A stretch of 38,470 nucleotides of DNA, from contig CALFRN010000038.1 of the NCBI GenBank assembly GCA_937919085.1, positions 1 through 38,470 of the forward strand, given 5' to 3'. Made by a program: the position numbers and the translations under genes. This stretch comes from an uncultured Reyranella sp. (GTDB lineage: Bacteria; Pseudomonadota; Alphaproteobacteria; Reyranellales; Reyranellaceae). Shown piece after piece: positions 1 to 10,333 of the stretch. How positions within the stretch are numbered: the first letter of the stretch is position 1; each line of letters starts with the position of its first letter. The notes under the pieces are model-generated. The model saw nothing but the letters and a program-made list of their open reading frames with translations. It searched no databases and was not told the origin of the DNA.

Positions 1-24
1 CTCGGCATGGACCTGCGCTTCTAG
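1..24 (+). CDS. C-terminal end of a probable outer-membrane beta-barrel protein (partial)
   Basis: Only the last seven codons and a TAG stop are inside the window, reading LGMDLRF. A C-terminal Phe with hydrophobic residues at every second position before it (L, M, L) is the typical end of a beta-barrel outer-membrane protein recognised by the BAM complex. The reading frame is further supported by the clear intrinsic terminator that begins about 25 bases after the stop. The protein family cannot be named from seven residues, and a chance frame is possible. Confidence 0.45.
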   Translation, partial: LGMDLRF

Positions 25-48
25 ATCCAGACCGTCCTGAAAAGTTGG

Positions 49-78
49 AAAGAGCGGGCGAAAGCCCGCTCTTTTCAT
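49..78 (+). terminator. Intrinsic (Rho-independent) terminator
   Basis: An 11-bp perfect stem, AAAGAGCGGGC (49-59) pairing with GCCCGCTCTTT (64-74), is closed by a GAAA tetraloop and runs into a T-rich tract (TTTTCATTT). It lies between the stop of the partial upstream gene and the convergent methyltransferase gene ending at 120. Confidence 0.9.
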
Positions 79-119
79 TTGGGCGACGCGTCTCTGACGG
101 CTGCCTGCATCCGATCAGC

Positions 120-884
120 CTAGGCGCGCCGCTGCCCCACGATATTGACGAACAGAGTCGGCAGATAGGTCCGCGATACCGCCAGCCGCTCGGGCGCCTG
201 CCGGGCCAGTACGGCGCGATTGTCCTCATGGTCGAGCACGAGCTGGAACAGACCCTGCTCAACCGCTCCCGCCCGCGGATCGAGTTCCGGCCGCCCGTCT
301 CGCACCACCCGGTAGGCGACATCGAGCCCGACGTCGCCGCCACTGTAGAACGACGACACGATCTCCAGCCCGGCGAACATCAGCATCAGACCGCGCACTG
401 AGAAGCGCCAATAATCGTCAGGCGCCGCATGGAACGCCTGCGACCATGGTGTGGCCACGTAGGCAAGTCCGCCGGGGCGCAGCACGCGCTCGATATTTGC
501 GGCTGCCCGCGCGGGTTGACGGGTGTGTTCGAGCACATGACAACAGATCACCAGGTCGAACGGATCTTCACCAAGCAGATTCTTGAGGGTTCGTGGCGTG
601 CTACAGATGTCGCCCACGGTGTCGACGTTGGCGCCTTCGAACAGGTCGAAGCCGATGAACCGCGCGCGCTTGCCGAAGCGCTTGGCGATCAGGCCGCGCC
701 AGTTGAGCTCGTTGCGGTCGGAAAGCGCGGCGCGCGACCCTACCTGCAGCACTCGCGGCGCGCGGCGCCCGACTTTCGCCGCCAGCCGATCGAGCAACAA
801 CTCGACCTCGCGACCGACGCTGGAGCCGACGACGCGCAGTTCCATCCTTGGCTCGGACGAACCGCCATCGCCGCGCGCGGTCAT
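120..884 (-). CDS. Class I SAM-dependent methyltransferase (Methyltransf_11-like)
   Basis: This protein of 254 residues has the class I methyltransferase order: a glycine-containing first motif (VLQVGS), an acidic residue after the next strand (FIGFDLFEG), a DICST segment for the adenine side, then FDLVICCHVLEH and a post-motif with LRPGG. The substrate is not known; the segment PDDYWRFSVRGL also occurs in methyltransferases of surface-glycan clusters. The ATG at 884 was chosen because it follows a GAGAG ribosome-binding site by seven bases and lies ten bases after the lutC stop; the longer frame would run into lutC. It is probably the fourth gene of the lut transcript, though a link to lactate metabolism is not evident. 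Confidence 0.8.
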   Translation of the reverse strand: MTARGDGGSSEPRMELRVVGSSVGREVELLLDRLAAKVGRRAPRVLQVGSRAALSDRNELNWRGLIAKRFGKRARFIGFDLFEGANVDTVGDICSTPRTLKNLLGEDPFDLVICCHVLEHTRQPARAAANIERVLRPGGLAYVATPWSQAFHAAPDDYWRFSVRGLMLMFAGLEIVSSFYSGGDVGLDVAYRVVRDGRPELDPRAGAVEQGLFQLVLDHEDNRAVLARQAPERLAVSRTYLPTLFVNIVGQRRA

Positions 885-894
885 CGTAACGCTC

Positions 895-1581
895 TCATTC
901 TTGCACCACCACGATGTGCATCCGGCGCGGCCCATGCGCGCCTAGTTCCATGGCTTGTTCGATATCGCCGGTGCGCGACGGTCCGGTGATGGTGTTGACG
1001 GTGCGCGGCATGCGGTCCTTGCCATAACGCTGGCGCAGCAGCGTCCACACGTCCTCGTAGCCACCGACGATGTCTCGCTCGCGCAGCACCACGATATGGG
1101 TGTCTGGCAGCAGGTTCAGTGTCACAGGATGTTCCGGGCCCGACGCCATCACCAAAGTTCCGGTTTCGGCGATGGCGGCAAAGGCACCGGTGATCGACAC
1201 CTGATCGCCCGCCTCGCCGCGACCGCGCCGGATCGTCAGCATCTTCTGGCCGTCCCAATCATAGTCCGCGAGCTGCGGCGAGGGCGCCATCGCCACCTCC
1301 GCCGGCAGGTTGCTGCGGACCAGGAACGATGCGACCTCGGAGGCGACATCGGCCGCCGCCACGCGCGCGATGGTGGCGTTGTTTGCCTCGGCCCAGTGGC
1401 AGAACAGCGCCACTTTTTCGGGCGGCGCGAGCGCGGTGCGCGAAATTGTCGGCCCACGCGGCGGCCGGGCCAACCGGTCGTCGACCGCCTGCCGCGCGGG
1501 GCCGGAAATGTCACCGCGCCGCAGCGAGCGGCGAATGCCGTCGAGGATCTGTGCCCTGGCGTTGGCCGGCGCGTCGCTCAT
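895..1581 (-). CDS. lutC: Lactate utilization protein C (LUD domain)
   Basis: The 228-residue product has a single LUD domain (formerly DUF162). It has an N-terminal helical segment (ARAQILDGIRRSL), then the core with ITGAFAAIAETGTLV, a conserved glycine-rich stretch near the substrate pocket, and ends with TITGPSRTGDIE and RMHIVVV as in YkgG/LutC. With LutA and LutB it forms the iron-sulfur complex that oxidises L-lactate to pyruvate in the cytoplasm. The ATG at 1581 overlaps the lutB stop in an ATGA arrangement, which decides the start and implies translational coupling. Confidence 0.9.
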   Translation of the reverse strand: MSDAPANARAQILDGIRRSLRRGDISGPARQAVDDRLARPPRGPTISRTALAPPEKVALFCHWAEANNATIARVAAADVASEVASFLVRSNLPAEVAMAPSPQLADYDWDGQKMLTIRRGRGEAGDQVSITGAFAAIAETGTLVMASGPEHPVTLNLLPDTHIVVLRERDIVGGYEDVWTLLRQRYGKDRMPRTVNTITGPSRTGDIEQAMELGAHGPRRMHIVVVQE

Positions 1582-2996
1582 GGCCGCCTCCTGGACCATT
1601 GGGCGTGAAAGGTGCCGCCGGTCGGCGGGGCCGGGAAGTCGCGGAAACGCGTCCAGCCCGATGCGAACGGCAGGCCACGGTAACGGCCCTCGGCCCGGCC
1701 GAACAGGGCCAGTACCCGGTTGGCGAGTCCGGCCAGCCGACGGTACAGTCGGGGCCGGCGCGCCACGAAGCTCCACAATGCCAGGCCCTGCCGGACCGGC
1801 GTCGGAGTGAGGTGCCGTTCGAACTCGCGCTCGCGCCAATGACGCATCAGCTTGGGCAGCGGGATTCGCACCGGGCAGACGCTCTCGCAACGGCCGCAAA
1901 AGGTCGACGCGTTGGGCAGGTTGCCGGCATCCTCGACGCCGATCAGTTGCGGCGTCAGCACGGCGCCGAGCGGTCCGGGGTAGACCCAGCCATAGGCATG
2001 TCCGCCGATCGCGCCGTAGACCGGGCAATGGTTCATGCAGGCGCCGCAGCGAATACACCGCAGGATCTCCTGCATCTCGGTGCCCAGCACGTTGGACCGG
2101 CCGTTGTCGAGAAGGACGACGTGATAGTGCTCCGGCCCGTCGAGGTCACCCGCCCGTTTCGGTCCGGTGTTGAGTGTAGTGTAGGCCGAAGATTCCTGGC
2201 CGGTGGCCGACCGTGCCAGCACGCGCAGCAGCACGGCGGCGTCCTCCAGCGTCGGGATCACCTTCTCGATGCTGGCCAGCACGATGTGCATCCGGGGCAG
2301 CGTGTTGGAGAGATCGGCATTGCCCTCGTTCGTCACCAGCATTGACGAGCCCGTCTCGGCCACCAGGAAGTTTGCGCCGGTCAGGCCGACATCGGCATCG
2401 ACAAATTTCTGGCGCAGCACATAGCGGGCTTCGGCGACGAGATCGTTGCGCTCGGTCAGCCGCTTGGTGAAGCCGAGCCTGTGGTGGTGCTCGAGGAAGG
2501 TGTCGGCGACCTGGTCCTTGGTGAGATGAACGGCCGGCGCAATGATGTGACTGGGCGGCTCGCGGCGAAGCTGGATGATATATTCTCCGAGGTCGGTCTC
2601 TATCGGCTCGATGCCGATGTCCTCGAGGTGCTCGTTGAGGGCGATTTCCTCGGCCACCATCGATTTCGATTTGGCGACGGTCCGGGCGCCGGCGCTCTTG
2701 CACAGGTCGGCGATGATGCGTCGTGCGTCGGCGGCGGTCGGCGCCCAGTGGACGTGGCCGCCCAGCGCCACAACCTTGCGCTCGAATTCCTCGAGATAGA
2801 AATCGAGATTGGCCAGCGTGTGGTTCTTGATGTCGCGGGCACGGTCGCGCAGCGCTTCGAATTCGGGCAGGCGATCGGCCGCCTGGCGGCGGCGTTCCGA
2901 GAAACCGACCTTCAGCTTGGTCAGCGAATCCTGCAGGTTGGGATCGGCCAACGCGGTGCCGACATTCTGCCTGAAATGGCGAGAGGTCGATTCCAT
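1578..2996 (-). CDS. lutB: Lactate utilization iron-sulfur protein B
   Basis: This 472-residue protein has an N-terminal LUD domain followed by a ferredoxin-type region with two cysteine clusters, CIRCGACMNHC near residue 311 and CGRCESVCP near residue 364, each expected to help bind 4Fe-4S clusters. The layout and length match LutB/YkgF, the electron-carrying subunit of the non-flavin L-lactate oxidation complex. The ATG at 2996 shares one base with the lutA stop (TGATG), so the 49 residues that could extend the frame upstream are discarded. It ends in a four-base overlap with lutC. Confidence 0.93.
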   Translation of the reverse strand: MESTSRHFRQNVGTALADPNLQDSLTKLKVGFSERRRQAADRLPEFEALRDRARDIKNHTLANLDFYLEEFERKVVALGGHVHWAPTAADARRIIADLCKSAGARTVAKSKSMVAEEIALNEHLEDIGIEPIETDLGEYIIQLRREPPSHIIAPAVHLTKDQVADTFLEHHHRLGFTKRLTERNDLVAEARYVLRQKFVDADVGLTGANFLVAETGSSMLVTNEGNADLSNTLPRMHIVLASIEKVIPTLEDAAVLLRVLARSATGQESSAYTTLNTGPKRAGDLDGPEHYHVVLLDNGRSNVLGTEMQEILRCIRCGACMNHCPVYGAIGGHAYGWVYPGPLGAVLTPQLIGVEDAGNLPNASTFCGRCESVCPVRIPLPKLMRHWREREFERHLTPTPVRQGLALWSFVARRPRLYRRLAGLANRVLALFGRAEGRYRGLPFASGWTRFRDFPAPPTGGTFHAQWSRRRP

Positions 2997-3841
2997 CAGC
3001 CTTGGTCCCTGCGTGCGGATGCTGCATCGTCCGGTTCCCCGATGGCCGGCAGTCCGCCCATTCCCGCCAGGACTTCGGCCACGTGGCGCACCTGTATTGC
3101 GCTGCCCTCGCGCTGCAGCTTGCCGGCCATGTTCATCAGGCAACCGAGATCCCCGGCCACCAGGGTGTCGGCGCCGGATGCGGCAACATCGGCCGATTTC
3201 TCGCCAACCATGGCATTGGATATTTCAGGATATTTCACGCAGAAGGTACCGCCGAAACCGCAGCACACCTCGGGCGATTTCATCTCGCGAAGGGCCAGGC
3301 CGTCAACCGACTGGAGCAGCCGGCGGGGCTGGTCCTTGACGCCGAGTTCGCGAAGTCCCGAGCAGGAATCGTGATAGGTGACGCTGCCGTCATAACGGGC
3401 CTCGATCGTCTCGATGCCCATCACGTCCACCAGGAACGCCATCAATTCGTAACTGCGGCCGGCGAGGTTCTCGGCCCGGGCCTTCATGGCCGGATCGTCA
3501 TCGAACAGGCCAGGATAGTGATGACTGAGCATCCCGGCACAGGACCCCGACGGTGCCACCACGGCGTCGTAGCCGTCGAAGGCCGCTATCACCTGCGTCG
3601 CGATCGCTCGAGTCGTGGCGCGGTCTCCGCTATTGTAGGCAGGTTGGCCGCAGCAGACCTGCAGGGGCGGCACCTCGACCGTGCAGCCGGCTCCTTCAAG
3701 CAGCTTGACCGCGGCGAAACCGACCGAAGGCCGGAACAGATCGACGAGGCAGGTAACGAAAAGCGCAATGCGGCGCGGACGGGTACTGGGGCGGGGCGGC
3801 GTATGGGACACGGCCGCCAAGATGGCAGCCACGAAAATCAC
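2996..3841 (-). CDS. lutA: Lactate utilization protein A (cysteine-rich CCG-domain protein)
   Basis: The protein carries two CCG domains: VCCGQPAYNSGDR and HDSCSGLRELG, then EVCCGFGGTFCVKYPE, as in LutA/YkgE and the heterodisulfide reductase-like proteins. It is the third partner of LutB and LutC in L-lactate oxidation. The start is uncertain. GTG at 3841 has an AAGGGG ribosome-binding site nine bases upstream and adds a short hydrophobic N-terminus; a GTG at 3808, just before SHTPP, would give a more usual length but has no obvious binding site. The gene is divergent from katG, with 114 bases between them that contain a Fur-family-like box. Confidence 0.88.
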   Translation of the reverse strand: MIFVAAILAAVSHTPPRPSTRPRRIALFVTCLVDLFRPSVGFAAVKLLEGAGCTVEVPPLQVCCGQPAYNSGDRATTRAIATQVIAAFDGYDAVVAPSGSCAGMLSHHYPGLFDDDPAMKARAENLAGRSYELMAFLVDVMGIETIEARYDGSVTYHDSCSGLRELGVKDQPRRLLQSVDGLALREMKSPEVCCGFGGTFCVKYPEISNAMVGEKSADVAASGADTLVAGDLGCLMNMAGKLQREGSAIQVRHVAEVLAGMGGLPAIGEPDDAASARRDQG

Positions 3842-3854
3842 GTGCAACGACCCC

Positions 3855-3884
3855 TTGTTTAGAATTATTCTAATCTGATATAGA
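3855..3884 (+). promoter_or_regulatory. Probable sigma-70 type promoter of katG
   Basis: TTGTTT at 3855-3860 and TATAGA at 3879-3884 are separated by 18 bases, giving a predicted start near 3891 and an untranslated leader of about 65 bases to the katG ATG. The match is fair (three and four of six consensus bases). The spacer is almost filled by the palindrome described in the next entry, so a bound protein would block RNA polymerase. Confidence 0.5.
3858..3874. promoter_or_regulatory. Irr/Fur-family operator (ICE-like palindrome) between katG and lutA
   Basis: The sequence reads TTTAGAA-TTA-TTCTAAT. It matches 13 of the 14 conserved bases of the alphaproteobacterial iron control element TTTAGAA-N3-TTCTAAA bound by Irr, and also resembles PerR-type boxes (TTAGAATNATTCTAA). 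It lies between the -35 and -10 hexamers proposed for katG and about 17 bases upstream of the proposed lutA start, so it could control both genes. The palindrome is directly visible; which Fur-family protein binds is inference. Confidence 0.7.
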
Positions 3885-3943
3885 CTCGATCTGGATATTC
3901 ATAAGTTCGTGTCCGCGAATCAGGTCAACCAAGCCAGCCATGA

Positions 3944-6157
<2,214 letters not shown>

Positions 6158-6171
6158 TCCAGGAGGACAGG

Positions 6172-6204
6172 CATCGGGGCGCAGCCGACCCGCGCGCCCC
6201 GATG
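6172..6204. terminator. Inverted repeat between convergent katG and mltA (terminator-like)
   Basis: CATCGGGGCGC (6172-6182) and GCGCCCCGATG (6194-6204) form a perfect 11-bp stem with an 11-base loop. It lies between two convergent genes and could end transcription from either side, but neither side has a T-tract, so it is not a classical intrinsic terminator. Confidence 0.55.
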
Positions 6205-6210
6205 GGGGTA

Positions 6211-7317
6211 TCAGTTCTTGTTGGGGATCAGCACGATCGCCTTGCCGGCGCTATTCATTCGGCCGGCCCAGTCGGCAGCAATGGTTCCGCTGCCGAAGAA
6301 CACGTCGCCGCGCGCGGGACCTACAATCGCCGCGCCGGCGTCCTGAGCGATCATCAGCCGGCGATAGGACTCGGTAGCGCCGGGCTTGCGCGTCACCGGC
6401 CGCGTGGTTTCGATCCAGATCGGTGTGCCGAATGGCGTAATGCTTGTGTCGATCGCCATGCTGCGCTGGGCAGTGAGTGGAACCCCTTCGGCGCCAGCGG
6501 CCGGCTGGCCCTTGGTATCCTTGAAGAAGATGTAGCGCTCGTTCTTGCGCATGACATCGCGTGCCTGTTGCGGATTGCGCTTCAGCCAGTCCCGGATAGC
6601 CGGCCAATTGGCATCGTCCAGCTTCAGCGTCCCCCTTTCGACCAGCACCTTGCCGATCGCGGTATAGGGTCGGTTGTTGGAACCATCGAAGCCGAGCGTG
6701 AGCGTGCCGCCTTCGGCAAGTTGGACGCGGCCGCTGCCCTGGACCTGGACCTCAAACAGCCCTACCGGATCCTGCACCCAGACGACCTCGAGCCCTTTGC
6801 CTTTGAGTACGCCCTGCTCGATCTCCGCGCGCGAATAGTAGGGCTTGTCGGAAAGATCGGGCGGCCGCCGATAGACCGGCACCGTAAAGAGGCGCGAGGG
6901 CGCGCGGCTGCCACGCAGTTCGGGCTCGAAGTAGCCGGTGAACTTGCCCGGCGCTTGAACAATCAATGGCCGGAAGTTCTCTTCGAAGAACTGACGTGCC
7001 GCCCGGTTGTCTCTCGGCTTTACTGCCGCGGCGGCATCGCAGACGCGCTTCCATTCGGCGGCGGTTATCGTCTTCTCGCCGCCGTCTGTCGCAATGCTGG
7101 TGTCTCGTCCTGTCGTCAGCTTGGGGCACGAGCGGCGAAATGTGGACAGGGCCTCGGCCTGCTTGTCGCTGGCCCAGCCGGCGATCTCGTTGAACGAGGT
7201 CGGCGTCATCGCCACGCGCTTTTCGGGCACAGCCGTCTCGCTGCTGCTGGCACAGCCTGACAGTAGGCCGGCGGCGGCAAGCAATGCCACCCCACCGGAC
7301 AAGACGCTCCAGCGCAT
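6211..7317 (-). CDS. mltA: Membrane-bound lytic murein transglycosylase A
   Basis: The 368-residue lipoprotein has an N-terminal signal with lipobox LLSGC (lipidated Cys at residue 22), an MltA barrel domain (FTGYFEPELRGSR, QVQGSGRVQL, YTAIGKVLVERG) and a C-terminal 3D domain with the conserved acidic residues (MAIDTSITPFGTPIW, IAQDAGAAIVGPARGD). It cleaves the MurNAc-GlcNAc bond of peptidoglycan with formation of 1,6-anhydromuramyl products, acting at the outer membrane. It lies 17 bases after the TimA-like gene; that pair is a common alphaproteobacterial neighbourhood. Confidence 0.95.
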   Translation of the reverse strand: MRWSVLSGGVALLAAAGLLSGCASSSETAVPEKRVAMTPTSFNEIAGWASDKQAEALSTFRRSCPKLTTGRDTSIATDGGEKTITAAEWKRVCDAAAAVKPRDNRAARQFFEENFRPLIVQAPGKFTGYFEPELRGSRAPSRLFTVPVYRRPPDLSDKPYYSRAEIEQGVLKGKGLEVVWVQDPVGLFEVQVQGSGRVQLAEGGTLTLGFDGSNNRPYTAIGKVLVERGTLKLDDANWPAIRDWLKRNPQQARDVMRKNERYIFFKDTKGQPAAGAEGVPLTAQRSMAIDTSITPFGTPIWIETTRPVTRKPGATESYRRLMIAQDAGAAIVGPARGDVFFGSGTIAADWAGRMNSAGKAIVLIPNKN

Positions 7318-7334
7318 GTTCGGAACGCCTCCCC

Positions 7335-8054
7335 TCAGCCTTCGCTTTCAGTCTTGGTCAGCAGCCAGTTGGGATCGCTCGACTGGGTGTCACGGCTGAA
7401 CGTCCAAAGATCGATGACCTTCTGTACTTCGTTGGGATTGCCGTCGGCGATCTGGCCGTCCGCATTGCGCAGGACGTTGATCTGTTCGCTGACGAAGCGC
7501 ACGGTCACTGCAGCGCGCGCGCCCTGTAGTTCGGCGCCGGAAATGTCGGAGGCTTCGAAGCCGATCAAGGTGGTTTCCGCTTTCTCGTTGCGTTCGGTAC
7601 GGCCGCGGATGGCCGCCTCGAAGCTTGCGAAGGTCGGACCATCGAGCAGGGGCCGCAACGACCCGACATCGCCCCTGGCAAAAGCCTCGACAATGGTCGT
7701 GAAGGCAGCACGTGCGCCGGTGCAGAACGACATGGGATCGAACGTGGAATCGGCGGCGCGAATGGCCGCCACGCCAGCGGTTGCGGTCGGCAGGACGGTG
7801 GCGCGAATGCCGCCCGGTCCGGTCGTCGCAGAGGAGGGGCGCGCAGCGGGAGACGGCAGGGCAACGACATTGTCGGAGTTCGTCGACCCACCGGCTGGCG
7901 CATCGCCATTGCGCGGGGCAGCTGGCGGTGGCGTGAACGGATCGCGCGCCGGCGGACGCTCGTTACCTGTGCGTTTGCCGAGAACGGAACGCAGTCGCAG
8001 AATCAGGAAAACCGCGACCAGCCCGATGAGAATAATATCGTAGTTGTTACCCAC
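7335..8054 (-). CDS. Tim44/TimA-like domain membrane protein
   Basis: The protein of about 239 residues has one N-terminal transmembrane helix (YDIILIGLVAVFLILRL), a proline- and alanine-rich linker of some 90 residues, and a C-terminal Tim44-like domain, with features such as FEASDISGAELQGARAAVTVRF and a final DLWTFSRD segment. The family is related to the mitochondrial import-motor anchor Tim44; in alphaproteobacteria it is an inner-membrane protein of uncertain role. GTG at 8054 was preferred because GGAG lies seven bases upstream; a TTG at 8081 would add nine residues. It is followed at 17 bases by mltA. Confidence 0.85.
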   Translation of the reverse strand: MGNNYDIILIGLVAVFLILRLRSVLGKRTGNERPPARDPFTPPPAAPRNGDAPAGGSTNSDNVVALPSPAARPSSATTGPGGIRATVLPTATAGVAAIRAADSTFDPMSFCTGARAAFTTIVEAFARGDVGSLRPLLDGPTFASFEAAIRGRTERNEKAETTLIGFEASDISGAELQGARAAVTVRFVSEQINVLRNADGQIADGNPNEVQKVIDLWTFSRDTQSSDPNWLLTKTESEG

Positions 8055-8144
8055 GATGGCGCTCCGCCAATTCGTCTCCAACTCGCTCCAAATTACATAG
8101 GCCCCGAATGCGGAAAGGGCAAGGCAAGCGGACCGGACACGATT

Positions 8145-9497
8145 TCAGACCGCCAAGACCACAATATCGACCAAATCGGTGACTCCGCCAACGCGCCGCC
8201 CGGTTCGCCGCTCACGGTCCATGGGCGGGACGTAGCCCTGCCGTTCGGCCAGCGCGTAGGTAGCGCCATCGGTGACGGCGCGGGACCTCTCATCCTTGTT
8301 GTGCTTCTCGAGCTTCGCCGCGAAATTGACCGCGTCGCCGATTACCGTGAATTCAAGCCGTTCGCCGTCGCCCACCGCACCAAAGACGACGCGTCCCGAC
8401 GACGCAGCGAGGCCGATCGCAAGCGGCGGCAGGCCGGCGGCCTGGCGCTCTTCGATCCAGCGGTCGGCCGCGGCGATCACCGCATCGGCGGCACGCAAGG
8501 CGTCAGCGGCGGCCGTCGGTGAGGGTGCCACTGCGCCGAACGACGCCAGGATGCCGTCGCCCAGGAATTTGTCGATGCTGCCGCCATTGCCTGTGATCAG
8601 CGGGCAAACCCGGCCCTGATAGTCTTGGAGCATCTTCATCACCTCGCCCGGCGCGAGTTGGGTCGACAGCCGGGTGAAGCCGCGCAGATCGACGGTCAGG
8701 ATGGCGACATCGCGCAGTTCGCCTTCGCCAGCCTTGATCGACATCGCCGCACCCCGAATGCGGGCGGCCACGCCGGGATCGAAGAAGCGTGACAAATCGC
8801 GCGCCGCCGCCCCTTCGGTGACCGACCGCACCAGCAGACGGCGCGCCCGTGCGATGGCGAGCGCAAGTACTGCCGTGGCCAGCAGGATTGCGATGATCTT
8901 GTCGACCTCGGCGCCCACCAGGAGAGCGTTCGAGGTCATGTAGTCGATGAAATTGTGCGTCCGCTCGGGCGGCCCGCCGCGTCCCGAAGCGACATAGTAC
9001 GTGAGATAGGCCCAGCCTGCCGCCGACACGACGCCGGTGAAGACCACGAACCGTGCCTCGAAGCGCAAAGCGCGCAGTGCGATGAACAGGAATACGTAGA
9101 ACAGCGTCGGAACCTTCAAATAGAAGGCTGCCGGCTGAGCGTACTTGAGATGAAAGCTCCAGATCAGCGCCATCAACAGTGCGACGTCGGCGATCACCGA
9201 CATATAGAGCATCCACGGCCTGAGCCGGCGCATATGGGCCAGTATCAGGCGGGCCACGCAAATCGCGCCATAGATCAGCAAGACTTCGCCTTCGAACGAG
9301 AAGTCGGCCTGGACCTGGCCTTCGGCCATGGCGGAGAACTGGAAGACACCGCCGATCAGGATGACGATGCCAAATTGTATCCAGCCGATCAGGATCTCGC
9401 TGCGTTCCTGTTGGAGCCGGATGGCATCGCGCACGCGATCGGGCAGGAAGGTCGGGCCGCCGCCGTCGAACAGCCAGTTCCACACGCGGGCGAGCAT
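8145..9497 (-). CDS. Membrane-bound class III adenylate cyclase
   Basis: The 450-residue protein has about six transmembrane helices (roughly residues 36-54, 72-88, 97-115, 130-146, 150-168, 198-217) and a C-terminal cyclase catalytic domain. Metal-binding Asp270 (TVDLRGFT) and Asp314 (FLGDGILASFG) are present. The purine-reading pair is Lys310 and Thr384; Thr in place of Asp is the mark of class IIIb adenylate cyclases, so cAMP is the expected product. Asn391 of the transition-state pair is present, but the usual Arg four residues later is Lys395. The start at 9497 shares a base with the upstream methyltransferase stop (TGATG). It could supply cAMP to the cyclic-nucleotide-binding protein encoded at 21123-21578, which is inference. 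Confidence 0.92.
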   Translation of the reverse strand: MLARVWNWLFDGGGPTFLPDRVRDAIRLQQERSEILIGWIQFGIVILIGGVFQFSAMAEGQVQADFSFEGEVLLIYGAICVARLILAHMRRLRPWMLYMSVIADVALLMALIWSFHLKYAQPAAFYLKVPTLFYVFLFIALRALRFEARFVVFTGVVSAAGWAYLTYYVASGRGGPPERTHNFIDYMTSNALLVGAEVDKIIAILLATAVLALAIARARRLLVRSVTEGAAARDLSRFFDPGVAARIRGAAMSIKAGEGELRDVAILTVDLRGFTRLSTQLAPGEVMKMLQDYQGRVCPLITGNGGSIDKFLGDGILASFGAVAPSPTAAADALRAADAVIAAADRWIEERQAAGLPPLAIGLAASSGRVVFGAVGDGERLEFTVIGDAVNFAAKLEKHNKDERSRAVTDGATYALAERQGYVPPMDRERRTGRRVGGVTDLVDIVVLAV

Positions 9498-10333
9498 CAA
9501 CGTTTCTCCAGCCAAAGGCTCGTGGCCATCGCCTCCGGCGGCTGCGGCAGCCGCGCCACGACCGATGCGGCGAGCCGCTCGCCCAAACACCGCTGCGCCC
9601 AGACGCTGGAAAACAAAGGCACATAGGCACCGGTCGCCAGCAGCGGCAGGACGCCCTGCTGTTCGTTGTAGTTACGCCAGCCCCATACCGACGGATAATC
9701 GAAGGGCAGGAAGATGTCGTGGATGTGAATCAATGTGCCGGCGGGCAGCGCCGGCAGTACACGATTCAACAGAATGTCGACGTCGCTGCCGGGCATCAGG
9801 ATGTGGCTCGAGTCAATGAACAGTACGTCGCCGGCCCGCAGCCCATCGAACAGGTCGGCCGGGGCGGTCTGCAGGGTCGAGGGTACGACCCGCACGCCGG
9901 CCAAGCCGACGACATCGGCGCGCGGCGCCGGATCGACGGCGACGATCTCGCCGATACCGCACTGGGCCCGGGCCAGGATACGCGTCGAGTGTCCGGATCC
10001 GACCTCGACGATGCGCTGTGGTTTGCGTTCGCGCACCAGGGTGTAGGCGACGGCCGCGTCGAGCGAGGGGAACCAGGATTGGTCGAGCAGGCCCTTCAAA
10101 CCTTCGACGCCGTCGGCGTGGGCGTCGACGGTGTCGAGCAGTGCGGCGAATGTCGCCGCATGGCGTTCGAACTGGCTCTCGACCGCCGTATAGGGTGGCT
10201 GGGCACCCGGTGGCGGCAGCAGCGGCGCATAGCGATGGGGAATGAACCAGCCGCGCGGCGCAAGGCCGAGCACGGTTGGCAGTCCCAGCGCCAGCCGTCG
10301 CCAACGGCCGCGCAAGCTGAGCCGGGCGGTCAT
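9497..10333 (-). CDS. Class I SAM-dependent methyltransferase (Methyltransf_24-like)
   Basis: The 278-residue protein has a basic N-terminus, then a methyltransferase fold: VEVGSGHSTRIL as motif I, VAVDPAPR for the acidic residue binding the ribose, and VLFIDSSHILMPGSDVD followed by IHIHDIFLPFDYP, where the His/Asp residues resemble the metal-binding face of this family. The substrate is unknown. The ATG at 10333 overlaps the upstream MBL-fold gene by four bases (ATGA), and its own stop overlaps the cyclase start, so the three genes are probably translationally coupled. Confidence 0.82.
   Translation of the reverse strand: MTARLSLRGRWRRLALGLPTVLGLAPRGWFIPHRYAPLLPPPGAQPPYTAVESQFERHAATFAALLDTVDAHADGVEGLKGLLDQSWFPSLDAAVAYTLVRERKPQRIVEVGSGHSTRILARAQCGIGEIVAVDPAPRADVVGLAGVRVVPSTLQTAPADLFDGLRAGDVLFIDSSHILMPGSDVDILLNRVLPALPAGTLIHIHDIFLPFDYPSVWGWRNYNEQQGVLPLLATGAYVPLFSSVWAQRCLGERLAASVVARLPQPPEAMATSLWLEKR

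Noticed and set aside
895-2996. Similarity between LutB and LutC (GTLVMAS/GSSMLVT, RMHIV) as a recent gene duplication.
   Set aside because: Both belong to the LUD family, so the resemblance is the known family relation, not a local repeat.
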